Notes: generated from the letters alone by a model not told the origin. DNA of 64,000 nt from Mycobacterium sp. Root265 (GCF_001428895.1 NZ_LMJA01000022.1:295000-358999); one strand, 5' to 3'; positions 10,210 to 19,939 are shown, numbered from the stretch's first letter. Numbers and translations are program-made.

Positions 10210-10286
10210 GGCGTCCTGCGCAGGGTGAAGGCCAGCGTCACCACGACGCCGAGGAAGAACGACAGCGCCAGCAGGGTCAGGCTCAC
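10206..10286 (-). CDS. 26-residue ArfC-like membrane peptide
   Basis: A tiny frame: GTG at 10286, TAA at 10206. It encodes a single hydrophobic helix (MSLTLLALSFFLG...) ending in RRTP. AGGAG lies 6 bp upstream of the start, which overlaps the arfB stop by 4 bp (GTGA). Position and hydrophobic pattern match the N-terminal helix of M. tuberculosis ArfC (Rv0901, about 175 residues), but the long basic, proline-rich tail is absent. I infer a genuine minimal third gene of the arf operon. Confidence 0.6.
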   Translation of the reverse strand: MSLTLLALSFFLGVVVTLAFTLRRTP

Positions 10287-10399
10287 GACGTCTCCTCTTC
10301 AGCGGCCGGCTTGACCAGCAGCACGGTCGCTCCCCAGGCCACCGCCGATCCCAGCACGAACGCCAGCAGGTACCAGAACCACTGCATCACGAATTCCAC
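10283..10399 (-). CDS. arfB: ArfB-like small membrane protein
   Basis: 38 residues from the GTG at 10399 (VEFVMQWFWYLLAF start), preceded by GGGGA. One membrane helix with the QW..YLLAF..GSAVAW pattern also present in Rv0900 (ArfB) is followed by a short acidic tail. It lies 10 bp downstream of arfA. In M. tuberculosis the arfABC (ompATb) operon is linked to ammonia release and acid adaptation (known). The frame is open further upstream but would overlap arfA. Confidence 0.75.
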   Translation of the reverse strand: MEFVMQWFWYLLAFVLGSAVAWGATVLLVKPAAEEETS

Positions 10400-10409
10400 G
10401 CAGTCCCCC

Positions 10410-11369
10410 TCAGCTGACCGTGATCTCGATACGCCGGTTCTGCTCCCGGCCCGACTCGCTGTCATTGCTCGCGACCGGCTCGGCCGCACCGACCCCCTCA
10501 GAAGTCACCAGTCGCGGGCGCACCCCCCGCGAAATGAGGGCGTCGGCAACAGCTTTCGCCCGGCTGGCACTGACCGAGAGATTGACGGAATCCGAGCCCG
10601 CGTCATCGGAGTGACCGGTGACCGACACCCTGGCATCCGGGCACGCCTGCAACTCGTCGGCCAGTTGGGCGAGCAGCGGTGCCGAACTGTCGGACACCCG
10701 CAATCCGTTGGCGTCGAACTGGATCGGGGTACGGAGCAGACCGGAGACGCTCTGTTGCAGATCCGCGCAGTCACCGGTCAGGCCCGGACTCGTCGGTGCC
10801 TGCGGCGGCGCGAGACCGGGCGTGATGACCGCGATGTCATCGACCACCGCCAGGTCCGGCCACGCGGACTGCACCGCGTCCTCCACACCGGTGGCGACCG
10901 CCTCCGACGGGGCGGTCCCGGTGAGGACGATATCGCCGCCCTCGATGCTGAACCCGAAGTCCGGCAGCGCCGCGGCGGCGGTCAGCACCGGATCCAGCCC
11001 CGCAAGGTCGGTGGCGGTGATACCGCCGATGACGGTCAGCAGATCGATGACATCGGTGCCCGGTAACAGCGTCCGGGTCCGGTCCAGAGCAAACGTCCGG
11101 GACAGCTCGTCGGGCACCTGACCGCTGAGCACGACGTCATCGCCGCTGCGCTGCAACGACAGCGGCGCCATCAGCACGGTGGCACGCGCACCGTCGCTGC
11201 GGGCCAGGGTGGTCTGTGTGCTGATCTCGGTGAGCGGCAGCGAATCGTCGGCCTGATTCCACCCGCCCGACCCGATCAGCGCGAGGCCCAGCGGCACCGC
11301 GATGAGCGCCGCGAGCCAACCCGCGCCCGGCGGGCGCCGGTGGAAGCGGCTCGCGCCGGGCGTGGGCAT
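10410..11369 (-). CDS. arfA: ArfA / OmpATb, OmpA-domain membrane protein
   Basis: 319 residues against 326 in Rv0899. A cytoplasmic basic N-terminus and one TM helix (about 18-37) precede a central region of two BON-like repeats (about 55-190), then an OmpA-C peptidoglycan-binding domain (about 200-319) with the signature GHSDDAGSD..N..LS..RA and a terminal GREQNRRIEI. It is anchored in the plasma membrane and exposed toward the wall. It is the first gene of the arfA-arfB-arfC-like operon, 17 bp downstream of the FKBP gene, so co-transcription with the FKBP is possible. Confidence 0.92.
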   Translation of the reverse strand: MPTPGASRFHRRPPGAGWLAALIAVPLGLALIGSGGWNQADDSLPLTEISTQTTLARSDGARATVLMAPLSLQRSGDDVVLSGQVPDELSRTFALDRTRTLLPGTDVIDLLTVIGGITATDLAGLDPVLTAAAALPDFGFSIEGGDIVLTGTAPSEAVATGVEDAVQSAWPDLAVVDDIAVITPGLAPPQAPTSPGLTGDCADLQQSVSGLLRTPIQFDANGLRVSDSSAPLLAQLADELQACPDARVSVTGHSDDAGSDSVNLSVSASRAKAVADALISRGVRPRLVTSEGVGAAEPVASNDSESGREQNRRIEITVS

Positions 11370-11386
11370 CGTCAGGGTCGCCTGGC

Positions 11387-11749
11387 TCAGCGAGCTGCCA
11401 GCAGGTCGATCACGAATATGAGCGTCTTACCGGACAACTGGTGTCCGCCACCGGCCGGGCCGTAGGCCAGCTCCGGCGGGATGGTGAGCTTGCGGCGGCC
11501 GCCGACACGCATACCGGGGATACCGTCCTGCCAGCCCTGGATGAGACCGCGCAGCGGGAACGAGATCGCCTCACCGCGGTTCCACGAGCTGTCGAATTCT
11601 TCACCGGTGTCGTACTCGACGCCCAGGTAATGCACCTGCACGGTGCCGCCCGGCACCGCCTCGGTGCCGTCGCCGATCGTCACGTCTTCGATGACCAGTT
11701 CGCTGGGTGCGGGGCCATCGGGAAATTCAATCTCGGGTTTCGTTGCCAC
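11387..11749 (-). CDS. FKBP-type peptidyl-prolyl cis-trans isomerase
   Basis: 120 residues, one FKBP domain. Family motifs are VHYLG, FDSSWNRGE, the hinge LIQGWQDGIPGMRVGG, IPPELAYG and a C-terminal LIFVIDLL strand. The aromatic and aspartate residues that form the active pocket are present. There is no signal peptide, so it is cytoplasmic. The start is GTG at 11749; no clear ribosome-binding site is seen, so a leaderless transcript is possible. The divergent neighbour starts 33 bp away. Confidence 0.92.
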   Translation of the reverse strand: MATKPEIEFPDGPAPSELVIEDVTIGDGTEAVPGGTVQVHYLGVEYDTGEEFDSSWNRGEAISFPLRGLIQGWQDGIPGMRVGGRRKLTIPPELAYGPAGGGHQLSGKTLIFVIDLLAAR

Positions 11750-11781
11750 GGTTTCATACCGTAGTCGGGCAAACTGGTTTT

Positions 11782-13338
11782 GTGGCCCCAGACCAAGACA
11801 TCGTCATCGTCGGAGGTGGGCACAACGGTCTCGTCGCGGCGGCGTACCTGGCCCGAGCGGGCCGGCGGGTCACGCTGCTGGAGCGCCTGGACCATGTCGG
11901 CGGCGCCGCGGTGTCCGCGCATGCCTTCGACGGCGTGGACGCCCGGTTGTCCCGGTACTCCTACCTGGTGAGCCTGTTACCCCGCCGCATCATCGAGGAT
12001 CTCGGCGCCCGGTTCCGGTTGGCCCGTCGCCGCTACTCGTCCTACACGCCGGATCCGGCCAACCGCGGCGCCACCGGTTTGTTGATCGGCCCGCGAAACA
12101 CCTTCGCGGCCATCGGCGCGGCCGGTGACGAGGCACGGTTCAACGAGTTCTACCGGCGCGCCCGGGTGGTGACCGGCGCGGTGTGGCCGACGCTGATGGC
12201 GCCGCTGAGTACCCGCAACACCCTGCACAACCGGGTGCTGGCCGCCGGCGATCCGGCCGCGGCCGCCGCCTGGCAGGCGCTGATCGAGACACCCATCGGG
12301 CACACCGTGGCCGACGCGGTGCGCAGCGACCTGGTGCGCGGGGTGATGGCCACCGACGCGCTGATCGGGACCTTCGCCGCCACCGACGATCCGTCACTGG
12401 TGCAGAACATCTGCTTCCTGTATCACCTGCTGGGCGGGGGCACCGGCGACTGGGACGTGCCGGTCGGCGGGATGGGCGCGGTGACCGGTGCGTTGAGCGC
12501 GGCCGCCTGCGGTTTCGGCGCCGAGATCATCACCGGCGCCGAGGTATACGCCATCAGCCCGGACGGTGACGTCAGCTTCCGCACCCGCGACGGTGAGCAC
12601 ACCATCCACGGCAGGCACGTGCTGGCCGGCGTGACGCCCGCGGTGCTGGCCCGCCTGCTCGGTGAGCCGGAGCCGACGGTCGCGCCGGGCTCCCAGATCA
12701 AGGTCAACCTGATGCTGAAAAGGCTGCCCCGGCTGCGCGATCAGTGGGTCGGCGCGGAGCAGGCCTTTGCCGGGACCTTCCACATCAACGAGACGCTGCG
12801 CCAGCTGGACAGCGCCTATGCCGCCGCGGCATCGGGCGCGATTCCCGATCCGCTGCCGTGTGAGGTCTACTGCCACTCGCTGACCGATCCCAGCATCCTG
12901 TCCGAGCCGTTGCGCCGCAGTGGCGCCCATACGCTGACCGTGTTCGGGCTGCACACCCCGCATGGCCTGCTCGCGGATCTGGATCCGGACACCGCGCGCA
13001 TCAAACTCGCTGCGGCGGCGCTGCATTCGCTGAACTCGGTACTGGCCGAGCCGATCCAGGATGTCGTGATGCACGATCCGGACGGCAGGCCGTGTGTGGA
13101 GGCCAAGACCACCACCGATCTGGAGAATGCCCTGGGCATGACCGCAGGCAACATCTTCCACGGTGCGCTGGGCTGGCCGTTCGCCGAAGAGGACGAAGAA
13201 CTCGACACCCCGGCGCGACGCTGGGGTGTGGCCACCGACCACGACGCGATCATGTTGTGCGGTTCGGGAGCCCGCCGCGGCGGCGCGGTGTCCGGTATCG
13301 GCGGACACAATGCGGCGATGGCTGTGCTGGAGAGTTGA
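11782..13338 (+). CDS. FAD-dependent oxidoreductase, phytoene-dehydrogenase-like (Rv0897c type)
   Basis: 518 residues from the GTG at 11782; the upstream extension is antisense to the FKBP gene. The N-terminal dinucleotide fold begins IVIVGGGHNGLVAAAYLA, followed by LLERLDHVGG, the classic FAD site of the phytoene desaturase/PYROXD2 family. A C-terminal FAD contact CGSGARRGG..GIGGHNAA lies at about 496-512. It is the positional equivalent of Rv0897c (535 residues). Its substrate is unknown. It is followed convergently by the MarR gene after 34 bp. Confidence 0.88.
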   Translation: MAPDQDIVIVGGGHNGLVAAAYLARAGRRVTLLERLDHVGGAAVSAHAFDGVDARLSRYSYLVSLLPRRIIEDLGARFRLARRRYSSYTPDPANRGATGLLIGPRNTFAAIGAAGDEARFNEFYRRARVVTGAVWPTLMAPLSTRNTLHNRVLAAGDPAAAAAWQALIETPIGHTVADAVRSDLVRGVMATDALIGTFAATDDPSLVQNICFLYHLLGGGTGDWDVPVGGMGAVTGALSAAACGFGAEIITGAEVYAISPDGDVSFRTRDGEHTIHGRHVLAGVTPAVLARLLGEPEPTVAPGSQIKVNLMLKRLPRLRDQWVGAEQAFAGTFHINETLRQLDSAYAAAASGAIPDPLPCEVYCHSLTDPSILSEPLRRSGAHTLTVFGLHTPHGLLADLDPDTARIKLAAAALHSLNSVLAEPIQDVVMHDPDGRPCVEAKTTTDLENALGMTAGNIFHGALGWPFAEEDEELDTPARRWGVATDHDAIMLCGSGARRGGAVSGIGGHNAAMAVLES

Positions 13339-13372
13339 CGGCGGGGCGGAGCGCAGCGACTCGGGGAATGTC

Positions 13373-13783
13373 TCAGTTCAACTTGCGCAGAAGTTCTTGC
13401 AGCGCAATCAGTTCAGCCTCGCTCAGGGCAGCGACGGCAGCCGGCGCGGGATCCTCGACCGCGTCGATTCGGGCGACGAGTTCGCGGCCCAGGTCGGTGA
13501 TCGACACCGTCTTGGACCGCCGGTTGCTCGGGTCGATCTGGCGGACCACCAGACCGCGCTCCTCCAGATCGTTGACGGCGACGGTGGCGGCGGGGGCATC
13601 CATGGTGGCCGCGTCGGCCACGCCCTTGACCGTCATCGGCGCGGCCGCGAGCCGCTTCAGCACGCGGATGCGGCTGAACGGCAGACCGGACTGCTCGACA
13701 ACCGCACGCTTCCAGCCGTCACGGTTGCCGTGCACCACCGAGGCCATCAGCCGCCACACCTGACCGGCGAGATCATCGGACAT
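13373..13783 (-). CDS. MarR-family transcriptional regulator
   Basis: 136 residues with a winged-helix core: FSRIRVLKRLAAAPMTVKGVADAA, a recognition segment around DAPAATVAVNDLEERGLVVRQ, and a wing with DPSNRRSKTVSITDLG. The N- and C-terminal helices would form the dimer interface. Its first 11 bp overlap the end of the MFS efflux gene, so it is co-transcribed downstream of it and probably autoregulates the pair through the inverted repeat near 15228-15248. The ligand is unknown. Confidence 0.88.
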   Translation of the reverse strand: MSDDLAGQVWRLMASVVHGNRDGWKRAVVEQSGLPFSRIRVLKRLAAAPMTVKGVADAATMDAPAATVAVNDLEERGLVVRQIDPSNRRSKTVSITDLGRELVARIDAVEDPAPAAVAALSEAELIALQELLRKLN

Positions 13784-15218
13784 CGGCGGCCGCCTTCGGG
13801 CCTTCGATGAGCGGGGCGAGTCTGCGCGCGGACTCCACGGCCCGCGGTGATGTCGACACGAAGCCCAGCACCGCGATCACCACGCCGAGGACCACGCACA
13901 CCAGCCACAGCGGGCGCGCCGAGGCAGCGAAGTCCCCGGTGCCGGCCAGCGCCGCGCCGGCGACCGAACCGCACAGGGCCACACCGATACTGACGCCGAT
14001 CTGGCGGCTGGTGCTGGTCACCGCGGAGGCGGCGCCGGCCCGGTCCAGTGGCATCCCGCTGACCGCCGCGTTGGTGATGGGCGCATTGACCATCGAGAAG
14101 CCGATACCGAAGACGGCGAACACCGTCATCAGCGCCCACACCGGGGCGGACTCCGGCAGCAGCGCCAGCACCGTCGAGGCCACCGCGATCATCACCCCGG
14201 ACACCAGCAGCGACGGCCGGGCCCCGTAGCGGCCCACGAGCCGACCCGACAGCGGCGAGAACACCAGCGCGCCGACCGCGATGGGCAGGTAGATCAGTCC
14301 GGTCTGGACGGCCGAATATCCGCGCGCACCCTGCAGATACAGCGACATCATGAACAGCAGCGCACCCCAGGAGGCGAATGCGCAGATGGCGATCACGGTC
14401 GCCGAGGCAAACGGCACGCTGCGGAAGAATCGCAGGTCGATGAACGGATCGGCGCGCCGCGACTCGTAGCGCAGGAAGGCTGCGAAGGTCAGCACCGCCA
14501 CCGCGCCCGCGCCGATGACCCGCCCGTTGTCCCAGCCCAGCGCGGGGCCCTCGATGAGGGTGAAGACCGCACCGAACAGGAACACCACCGCCAGCATCTG
14601 GCCGACCGGGTCGATGTTGCGCATGGTCGCCGATCGGGTCTCCGGCACGAAGATCGCCGTCAGCACGATGGCCGCCAGGCAGATCGGGAGGTTGATCCAG
14701 AACACCGCCCGCCAGCTGATCAGGTGGATGAGCAGGCCGCCGACCGTGGGGCCGAGCGCCATGGAGATCCCGACGACCGCGCCCCAGATGCCGATGGCCC
14801 GGGCGCGTTCGACCGGTCCGGTGAACACCTGCGAGATGATGGACAGCGCCACCGGATTGAGCATCGAGCCGCCGATGGCCTGCAGGAACCGCGCCGCGAT
14901 CAGGGCATCGATACCCGGGGCGAGGCTGCACAACAGCGAGCCGATCGCGAAGATCAGCAGCCCGGCCTGGAACACCCGGCGCCGGCCGAAGCGGTCGCCC
15001 ATGGCGCCGGAGAGCATCAGCAGCGAGGCGAGCACCAGGGTGTAGACGTCGATGACCCATTGCAGCTGGGATGCCGTGGCACCCAGGTCGGTGCGGATCG
15101 ACGGGATCGCGACGTTGACGATGGTGGCGTCCATCGAGACGATCAGCAAACTCAGACAACAGGACGCGAGGACAATCGCCTTACGCCGTGGAGTCAGCGT
15201 GCTGATGGTGTCATTCAC
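13773..15218 (-). CDS. MFS drug-efflux transporter (DHA2/EmrB-like, 14 TM)
   Basis: 481 residues. The first helix carries [11 protein letters not shown]-type sequence ([13 protein letters not shown], about 29-41), typical of DHA2 proton-coupled multidrug exporters, and motif [11 protein letters not shown] is in loop 2-3. Hydrophobicity suggests 14 helices. The GTG start lies 7 nt after a -10-like element, so the mRNA may be leaderless. It is paired with an overlapping MarR gene. Substrate unknown; the exported molecule is presumably sensed by the regulator. Confidence 0.9.
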   Translation of the reverse strand: MNDTISTLTPRRKAIVLASCCLSLLIVSMDATIVNVAIPSIRTDLGATASQLQWVIDVYTLVLASLLMLSGAMGDRFGRRRVFQAGLLIFAIGSLLCSLAPGIDALIAARFLQAIGGSMLNPVALSIISQVFTGPVERARAIGIWGAVVGISMALGPTVGGLLIHLISWRAVFWINLPICLAAIVLTAIFVPETRSATMRNIDPVGQMLAVVFLFGAVFTLIEGPALGWDNGRVIGAGAVAVLTFAAFLRYESRRADPFIDLRFFRSVPFASATVIAICAFASWGALLFMMSLYLQGARGYSAVQTGLIYLPIAVGALVFSPLSGRLVGRYGARPSLLVSGVMIAVASTVLALLPESAPVWALMTVFAVFGIGFSMVNAPITNAAVSGMPLDRAGAASAVTSTSRQIGVSIGVALCGSVAGAALAGTGDFAASARPLWLVCVVLGVVIAVLGFVSTSPRAVESARRLAPLIEGPKAAADVR

Positions 15219-15224
15219 ACAACT

Positions 15225-15253
15225 ATTGTGAAACTACAACTGTTTCACGGCAA
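15225..15253 (-). promoter_or_regulatory. Promoter with MarR-type operator for the MFS/MarR operon
   Basis: Read leftward: TTGCCG (15253-15248), a 17-nt spacer and CACAAT (15230-15225), then 6 nt to the GTG start at 15218. A perfect inverted repeat GTGAAAC-N7-GTTTCAC (15228-15248) occupies the spacer between the two boxes, where a bound dimer would block RNA polymerase. The assignment to the downstream MarR protein is an inference. Confidence 0.55.
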
Positions 15254-15305
15254 TGCCGAGGGCAGTGAGATATCTCTCTGCTCCTGCCCGCCGTACCCCA
15301 AGGAG

Positions 15306-16607
15306 TCAGCGGCCGCCGAGGTCGACGTAGTCGCGCTCGGTGTAGCCGGTGTAGATCTGGCGCGGACGGCCGATCTTGCCGGGCTCGGAATGCATCTCCC
15401 GCCAGTGCGCGATCCAACCGGGCAGCCGGCCGAGCGCGAACAGCACGGTGAACATGCGGGTCGGGAAGCCCATCGCCCGGTAGATGACGCCGGTGTAGTA
15501 GTCGACGTTCGGGTAGAGCTTGCGCTCCACGAAGAAGTCGTCGGTCAGCGCGATCTCTTCGAGCTGCTTGGCGATGTCGAGCAGTTCGTCCTCGACGCCC
15601 AGCTTGGCCAGGATCTTGTCGGCCTGCTCCTTGACGATGCGCGCCCGCGGGTCGTAGTTCTTGTAGACCCGGTGCCCGAAGCCCATCAGCTTCACGCCGT
15701 CCTCGCGGTTCTTGACCTTGCGGACGAACTCCTTGACGTCACCGTCGGAGTCGCGGATCTTGGCCAGCATCTCCAGCACGGCCTGGTTGGCGCCGCCGTG
15801 CAGCGGGCCCCACAGCGCGTTGATGCCACCGGAGATCGAGGTGAACAGGTTGGCCTGCGAGGACCCGACCAGCCGCACCGTCGAGGTCGAGCAGTTCTGC
15901 TCGTGATCGGCGTGCAGGATGAGCAGCATGTCCAGGGCGCGGACGATCTCGGGGTCGACCTCGTAGGGCTCGGCCGGGAAGCCGAACGTCATGCGCAGGA
16001 AGTTCTCCACCAGCGTCAGCGAGTTGTCCGGGTACAGGAAGGGCTGGCCCTCGGACTTCTTGTAGGCATACGCGGCGATGGTGGGCAGCTTGGCCAGCAG
16101 CCGGATCGTCGACAGCTCGACCTGCTTGTTGTCCAGCGGGTCCAGCGAGTCCTGGTAGTAGGCGCTCAGCGCGTTGACCGCCGAGGACAGCACCGGCATG
16201 GGGTGCGCGTTGCGCGGGAACCCGTCGAAGAAGCGCTTGAGATCCTCGTGCAGCAGGGTGTGCCGCTGGATCTGGTTGGTGAACGAGGCGAGCTCATCGG
16301 AGGTCGGCAGCTCACCGTAAATCAGCAGGTAGCTGACCTCGATGAAGGTCGACTTCTCCGCGAGCTGCTCGATCGGGATGCCGCGGTAGCGCAGGATGCC
16401 GGCGTCACCGTCGATGTAGGTGATCGCACTCTTGGTCGACGAGGTGTTGACGAAACCGCCGTCGAACGTCGTGTAACCGGTCTTGGCCAGCAGAGGGCCG
16501 AGTGCGATGCCGTCCGATCCCTCGGTGGCGTGCACGATCTCCAGATCCAGGGAGCCGCCCGGATAGGACAGGGTGGCTTTCTCGTCAGGGCTGGAGTTGT
16601 CGGCCAC
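15306..16607 (-). CDS. gltA2: Citrate synthase GltA2
   Basis: 433 residues from the GTG at 16607 (VADNSSP start), preceded by AAGGGG and matching the N-terminus of Rv0896 (431 residues); an upstream ATG at 16634 would add nine residues. Active-site segments are [10 protein letters not shown] (His), [16 protein letters not shown] (His, Arg) and a C-terminal RPRQIYTG. It condenses oxaloacetate and acetyl-CoA, the entry to the TCA cycle. A second, shorter citrate synthase (citA) lies 2.2 kb to the right. Confidence 0.96.
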   Translation of the reverse strand: MADNSSPDEKATLSYPGGSLDLEIVHATEGSDGIALGPLLAKTGYTTFDGGFVNTSSTKSAITYIDGDAGILRYRGIPIEQLAEKSTFIEVSYLLIYGELPTSDELASFTNQIQRHTLLHEDLKRFFDGFPRNAHPMPVLSSAVNALSAYYQDSLDPLDNKQVELSTIRLLAKLPTIAAYAYKKSEGQPFLYPDNSLTLVENFLRMTFGFPAEPYEVDPEIVRALDMLLILHADHEQNCSTSTVRLVGSSQANLFTSISGGINALWGPLHGGANQAVLEMLAKIRDSDGDVKEFVRKVKNREDGVKLMGFGHRVYKNYDPRARIVKEQADKILAKLGVEDELLDIAKQLEEIALTDDFFVERKLYPNVDYYTGVIYRAMGFPTRMFTVLFALGRLPGWIAHWREMHSEPGKIGRPRQIYTGYTERDYVDLGGR

Positions 16608-16679
16608 TGGAACCCCTTCTCTGGGCGTCGGCATGGGTGAGGCGACCGGAGGCCGTCTCTTGATACTGGACGGTAGTCG

Positions 16680-17375
16680 CTAACAATCCGGCGCGCTTGC
16701 GGGGGGTTCCCCGGCGGGCGGATCGGTCGCCTGCAGGGCCGAGGACCACGGCCGCCACGTCAGGGTCAACGTCTCATAGGCCGCCGAGATGCGCGCAGCA
16801 ACGATCTCCGGCTCGATGGCCGGGTGGCCGGGTGTGCCCAGCCCCCGGGTGGCGGCGTTCATGAGGGAGGTCCAGACCTCCAGCACCATGTGCACCGCGT
16901 CGTGGTCGCGGGGCAGACCCATCCGCTTGGCCACCGCGATGACCGTGGGGAACTGTTCGGCCTGCTGGCGGTACGGGATGTTGGTCACCGCGAGGCTCGC
17001 CGAGGAGTTCACGATCCGGATCAGCGCGGCCATCTGGTGAAAGATCGGCGTCGGCCTGCCGTCCCGGCCGGGCTGCACGGCCTTGAGGTGGGCCCGCAGC
17101 ATCGCCTCGTACTCGTTGATGTCGGTGGGCAGCCGTTCCAGCTCGTCGGCGACGAAGGCGGCGGTGCCCTCGATGATGGCGAAGATCACTGCTTCCTTGG
17201 TCGGGAAGTACCGGCTGAAGGTGCGCGGCGACACGTCCGCGGCGGCGGCGATCTGTTCGACGGTGGTGTTGTCGAACCCCTGCCGCTCGCACAGTTCGGC
17301 CGCGGTCTGGATCAGCGTGATGCGGGTCCGCAGCTTCTTGCGCTCCCGAAGGCCGCTCGGTGGGCGCTCAGACAT
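16680..17375 (-). CDS. TetR-family regulator (copy 2 of tandem pair)
   Basis: 231 residues. The N-terminal HTH begins GLRERKKLRTR and contains TTVEQIAAAADVSPRTFSRYFPTKE; the ligand domain follows. It overlaps the upstream TetR gene by 8 bp, and the two share the same N-terminal opening, so they are probably tandem paralogues in one transcript. A proline-rich C-terminal tail is unique to this copy. The regulated genes are not evident; gltA2 lies 72 bp downstream on the same strand. Confidence 0.88.
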   Translation of the reverse strand: MSERPPSGLRERKKLRTRITLIQTAAELCERQGFDNTTVEQIAAAADVSPRTFSRYFPTKEAVIFAIIEGTAAFVADELERLPTDINEYEAMLRAHLKAVQPGRDGRPTPIFHQMAALIRIVNSSASLAVTNIPYRQQAEQFPTVIAVAKRMGLPRDHDAVHMVLEVWTSLMNAATRGLGTPGHPAIEPEIVAARISAAYETLTLTWRPWSSALQATDPPAGEPPASAPDC

Positions 17376-18057
17376 TCGCCGGAATATCGTCGCCTGCTGT
17401 CTGTTGCCCGGGACTGGCGGCGAAGATCTGACCGGCGAAGCCGGCGACCTGTTCGCACGCTCCGTTGAGACGCTCGATCATCAACAGCGGACCCAGTGGC
17501 ATCCCGTCGGAGTCCTCCACCAGATCACCGCACGCGGCGATGATGATGGCGGAGAAGACCGAAAGTCCGAGCAATAATTGACGGTCATCCTGTTCGACGC
17601 CCATCAACTCGGCCATAGCGGCCAGCACGGCGGGTGATTTGAAATCAAACGCGCTCTGCCGCAGGGCATTTGCGCCATTGATCACGCGCAGGGTGAGCAC
17701 CACGCGATCACTGGTGAAGCCGCCGATCTGCCCGGCCGCGGACTTGGTGAGCACCGCGATATGGGCGGCCCGCAACGCCTCGATCGGGCCGATACCGCGC
17801 GGCAGACGAGCCACCTCGGCGGCGATCTCATGAGAGAGATCCTCCAGCAAGGTGAGGAAGACGGCCTCTTTGGTGGCGAAGTACCGGCTGTAGGTGCGCG
17901 GTGAGACTTCGGCCACCGCCGCGATCTGGTCGACGGTCGTCTGCTCGTACCCGTGACGCAGGCACAGTTCCAGCGCCGCGTCGATCAATATCGCCCGGGT
18001 GCGTAGCTTTTTTCGTTCGCGCAAACCGAGATCGGTTTCCCTGTTCGCTGCGCCCAC
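17368..18057 (-). CDS. TetR-family regulator (copy 1 of tandem pair)
   Basis: 229 residues from the GTG at 18057, with AGGA 7 nt upstream; a TTG at 18060 is the alternative. The HTH contains GLRERKKLRTR, TTVDQIAAVAEVSPRTYSRYFATKE. Its C-terminal ligand domain differs strongly from that of the following gene, as expected of paralogues that sense different ligands. The upstream neighbour pdxH ends 40 bp away on the same strand. Confidence 0.88.
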   Translation of the reverse strand: MGAANRETDLGLRERKKLRTRAILIDAALELCLRHGYEQTTVDQIAAVAEVSPRTYSRYFATKEAVFLTLLEDLSHEIAAEVARLPRGIGPIEALRAAHIAVLTKSAAGQIGGFTSDRVVLTLRVINGANALRQSAFDFKSPAVLAAMAELMGVEQDDRQLLLGLSVFSAIIIAACGDLVEDSDGMPLGPLLMIERLNGACEQVAGFAGQIFAASPGQQTAGDDIPANV

Positions 18058-18097
18058 CAAGGAATCCTAACCCGACCACCTGAGAGACCGCCGGAGG

Positions 18098-18757
18098 TTA
18101 CGGTTGAAGACGTTCCACCGCACCGTCCGCGGGGGTGACCCGAATCCTGTTATGTACGCGGTTTTCCCGGCCCTGCCAGAATTCGACGACCTCGGGGGCG
18201 ATCAGGTACCCACCCCAATTGGACGGCACCGGAACGGCTTCGACGTCGGCGAACCGGGCCGTGACGTCGGCGAGTTGGCCGAGTAGCGCGGCGCGGGACG
18301 CGATCGGCGCGGACTGCCGCGATGCCCACGCGCCAAGCTGTGACCCGCGCGGACGTTTGGACCAGTAGTCGGCGGTCGCCTCCGCCGGTACCCGGATCAC
18401 CGGGCCGCGTATATGAATCTGACGGCCCAGTCCGTACCAGGGGAAGGTCGCAGAGGCATACGGCCGTATTGCCAACTGCTCCCCCTTGGCGGAGTCGTAG
18501 TTCGTATAGAAGGTGATCCCCTCCTCGCCGGCGCTCTTGCACAAGACCGTGCGCGTCACCGGCCTGCCCTGCGCGTCGACGGTGCCGACCACCATCGCGT
18601 TGGGCTCGGACAGCCCGGCCGCATGGGCCTCGCCCATCCATCGGTTGAACAACGCCAGCCATCCGTCGGCCACCCAGTCGACGTCGAGATCCGCGCTGCC
18701 GTCCTTCTCGACCGACCCGTATTCGGCTCGCATCCGCGCGAGCTGTTCCGGTTCCAT
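18098..18757 (-). CDS. pdxH: Pyridoxamine 5'-phosphate oxidase
   Basis: 219 residues from the ATG at 18757 ([14 protein letters not shown]), close to the usual length; a longer frame to 18811 is less likely. FMN and substrate segments are visible: [29 protein letters not shown], and the C-terminal family signature [12 protein letters not shown]. It oxidises pyridoxine or pyridoxamine 5'-phosphate to pyridoxal 5'-phosphate in the cytoplasm. It is divergent from citA with 54 bp between starts. Some actinobacterial relatives use F420, so the electron acceptor should be kept open. Confidence 0.92.
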   Translation of the reverse strand: MEPEQLARMRAEYGSVEKDGSADLDVDWVADGWLALFNRWMGEAHAAGLSEPNAMVVGTVDAQGRPVTRTVLCKSAGEEGITFYTNYDSAKGEQLAIRPYASATFPWYGLGRQIHIRGPVIRVPAEATADYWSKRPRGSQLGAWASRQSAPIASRAALLGQLADVTARFADVEAVPVPSNWGGYLIAPEVVEFWQGRENRVHNRIRVTPADGAVERLQP

Positions 18758-18811
18758 TGGCAGAACGGTACGCGCGCGGCGGCGGCTGCGGACGAGTGCG
18801 AGAATCGCCAT

Positions 18812-19939
18812 ATGACGGAGCTGTCATCGGTGCCGAAGGATTTCGTTCCCGGACTCGCAGGGGTGGTGGCGTTCACCACCGAGATCGCCGAGCCGGACAA
18901 GGACGGCGGCGCGCTGCGCTACCGCGGCGTCGACATCGAGGACCTGGTGGACCGCAGAGTCACGTTCGGCGAGGTCTGGGGATTGCTGGTCGACGGCGAC
19001 TTCGACCACGGGCTGCCACCGGCCGAACCGTTCCCGCTGCCGATCCACTCCGGGGATGTCCGGGTGGACGTCCAGGCCGGGCTGGCCATGCTGGCTCCCA
19101 TCTGGGGGTACGCGCCGATCCTCGACATCGACGACGCGACCGCCCGCGATCAGCTCGCCCGCGCGTCGGCGATGGCGCTGTCCTATGTGGCCCAATCCGC
19201 CCGCGGGATCTATCGGCCCGCCGTCCCGCAGCGCTCCATCGATGAATGCGCCACCGTGACGGCACGTTTCATGACCCGGTGGCAGGGCGACCCGGATCCC
19301 CGGCATGTCGAGGCCATCGACGCCTACTGGGTGACCGCCGCCGAGCACGGGATGAACGCCTCGACCTTCACCGCCCGCGTCATCGCCTCCACCGGCGCCG
19401 ATGTGGCGGCGGCACTGTCCGGCGCGGTCGGCGCGATGAGTGGGCCACTGCACGGTGGCGCGCCGGCCCGGGTGCTGCCGATGCTCGACGAAGCCGAACG
19501 CAGCGGTGACGCCCGGGCCGTGGTGAAGGGCATCCTCGATCGCAACGACAAGCTGATGGGCTTCGGCCACCGCGTGTACCGGTCCGAGGACCCCCGGGCC
19601 CGGGTGTTGCGCGCGACGGCGCAGCGCCTCGGGGTGCCCCGGTATGAGGTGGCGGCAGCCTTCGAGCAGGCCGCGCTCGCCGAACTGCGCGAGCGACGGC
19701 CCGACCGCGCCATCGAGACCAATGTGGAGTTCTGGGCCGCAGTCATCCTGGATTTCGCCCAGGTGCCGCCCAAGATGATGCCCGCCATGTTCACCTGCGG
19801 ACGGACCGCGGGCTGGTGTGCACACATCCTGGAGCAGAAACGACTGGGCAAGCTGGTGCGCCCGTCGGCCGTGTACGTCGGGCCGGAACCGCGCTCCCCG
19901 GAGTCGGTGACCGGTTGGGACCGCATCGCGACATCATGA
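18812..19939 (+). CDS. citA: Citrate synthase CitA (second isozyme)
   Basis: 375 residues from the ATG at 18812, matching Rv0889c (373). It has the short citrate synthase fold with [30 protein letters not shown] and an Arg-rich C-terminus. It catalyses the same condensation as GltA2, but such isozymes often serve 2-methylcitrate or regulated functions; which applies here is not visible. Its TGA overlaps the ATG of the next gene (ATGA), so the two are coupled. Confidence 0.92.
   Translation: MTELSSVPKDFVPGLAGVVAFTTEIAEPDKDGGALRYRGVDIEDLVDRRVTFGEVWGLLVDGDFDHGLPPAEPFPLPIHSGDVRVDVQAGLAMLAPIWGYAPILDIDDATARDQLARASAMALSYVAQSARGIYRPAVPQRSIDECATVTARFMTRWQGDPDPRHVEAIDAYWVTAAEHGMNASTFTARVIASTGADVAAALSGAVGAMSGPLHGGAPARVLPMLDEAERSGDARAVVKGILDRNDKLMGFGHRVYRSEDPRARVLRATAQRLGVPRYEVAAAFEQAALAELRERRPDRAIETNVEFWAAVILDFAQVPPKMMPAMFTCGRTAGWCAHILEQKRLGKLVRPSAVYVGPEPRSPESVTGWDRIATS

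Noticed and set aside
14724-16640. 638-codon plus-strand frame opposite the MFS and gltA2 genes
   Set aside because: Low-complexity antisense translation spanning two recognised genes and their promoter.
17828-18079. Alternative minus-strand start and frame over the first TetR gene
   Set aside because: Wrong frame relative to the HTH; the GTG at 18057 gives a complete TetR protein.
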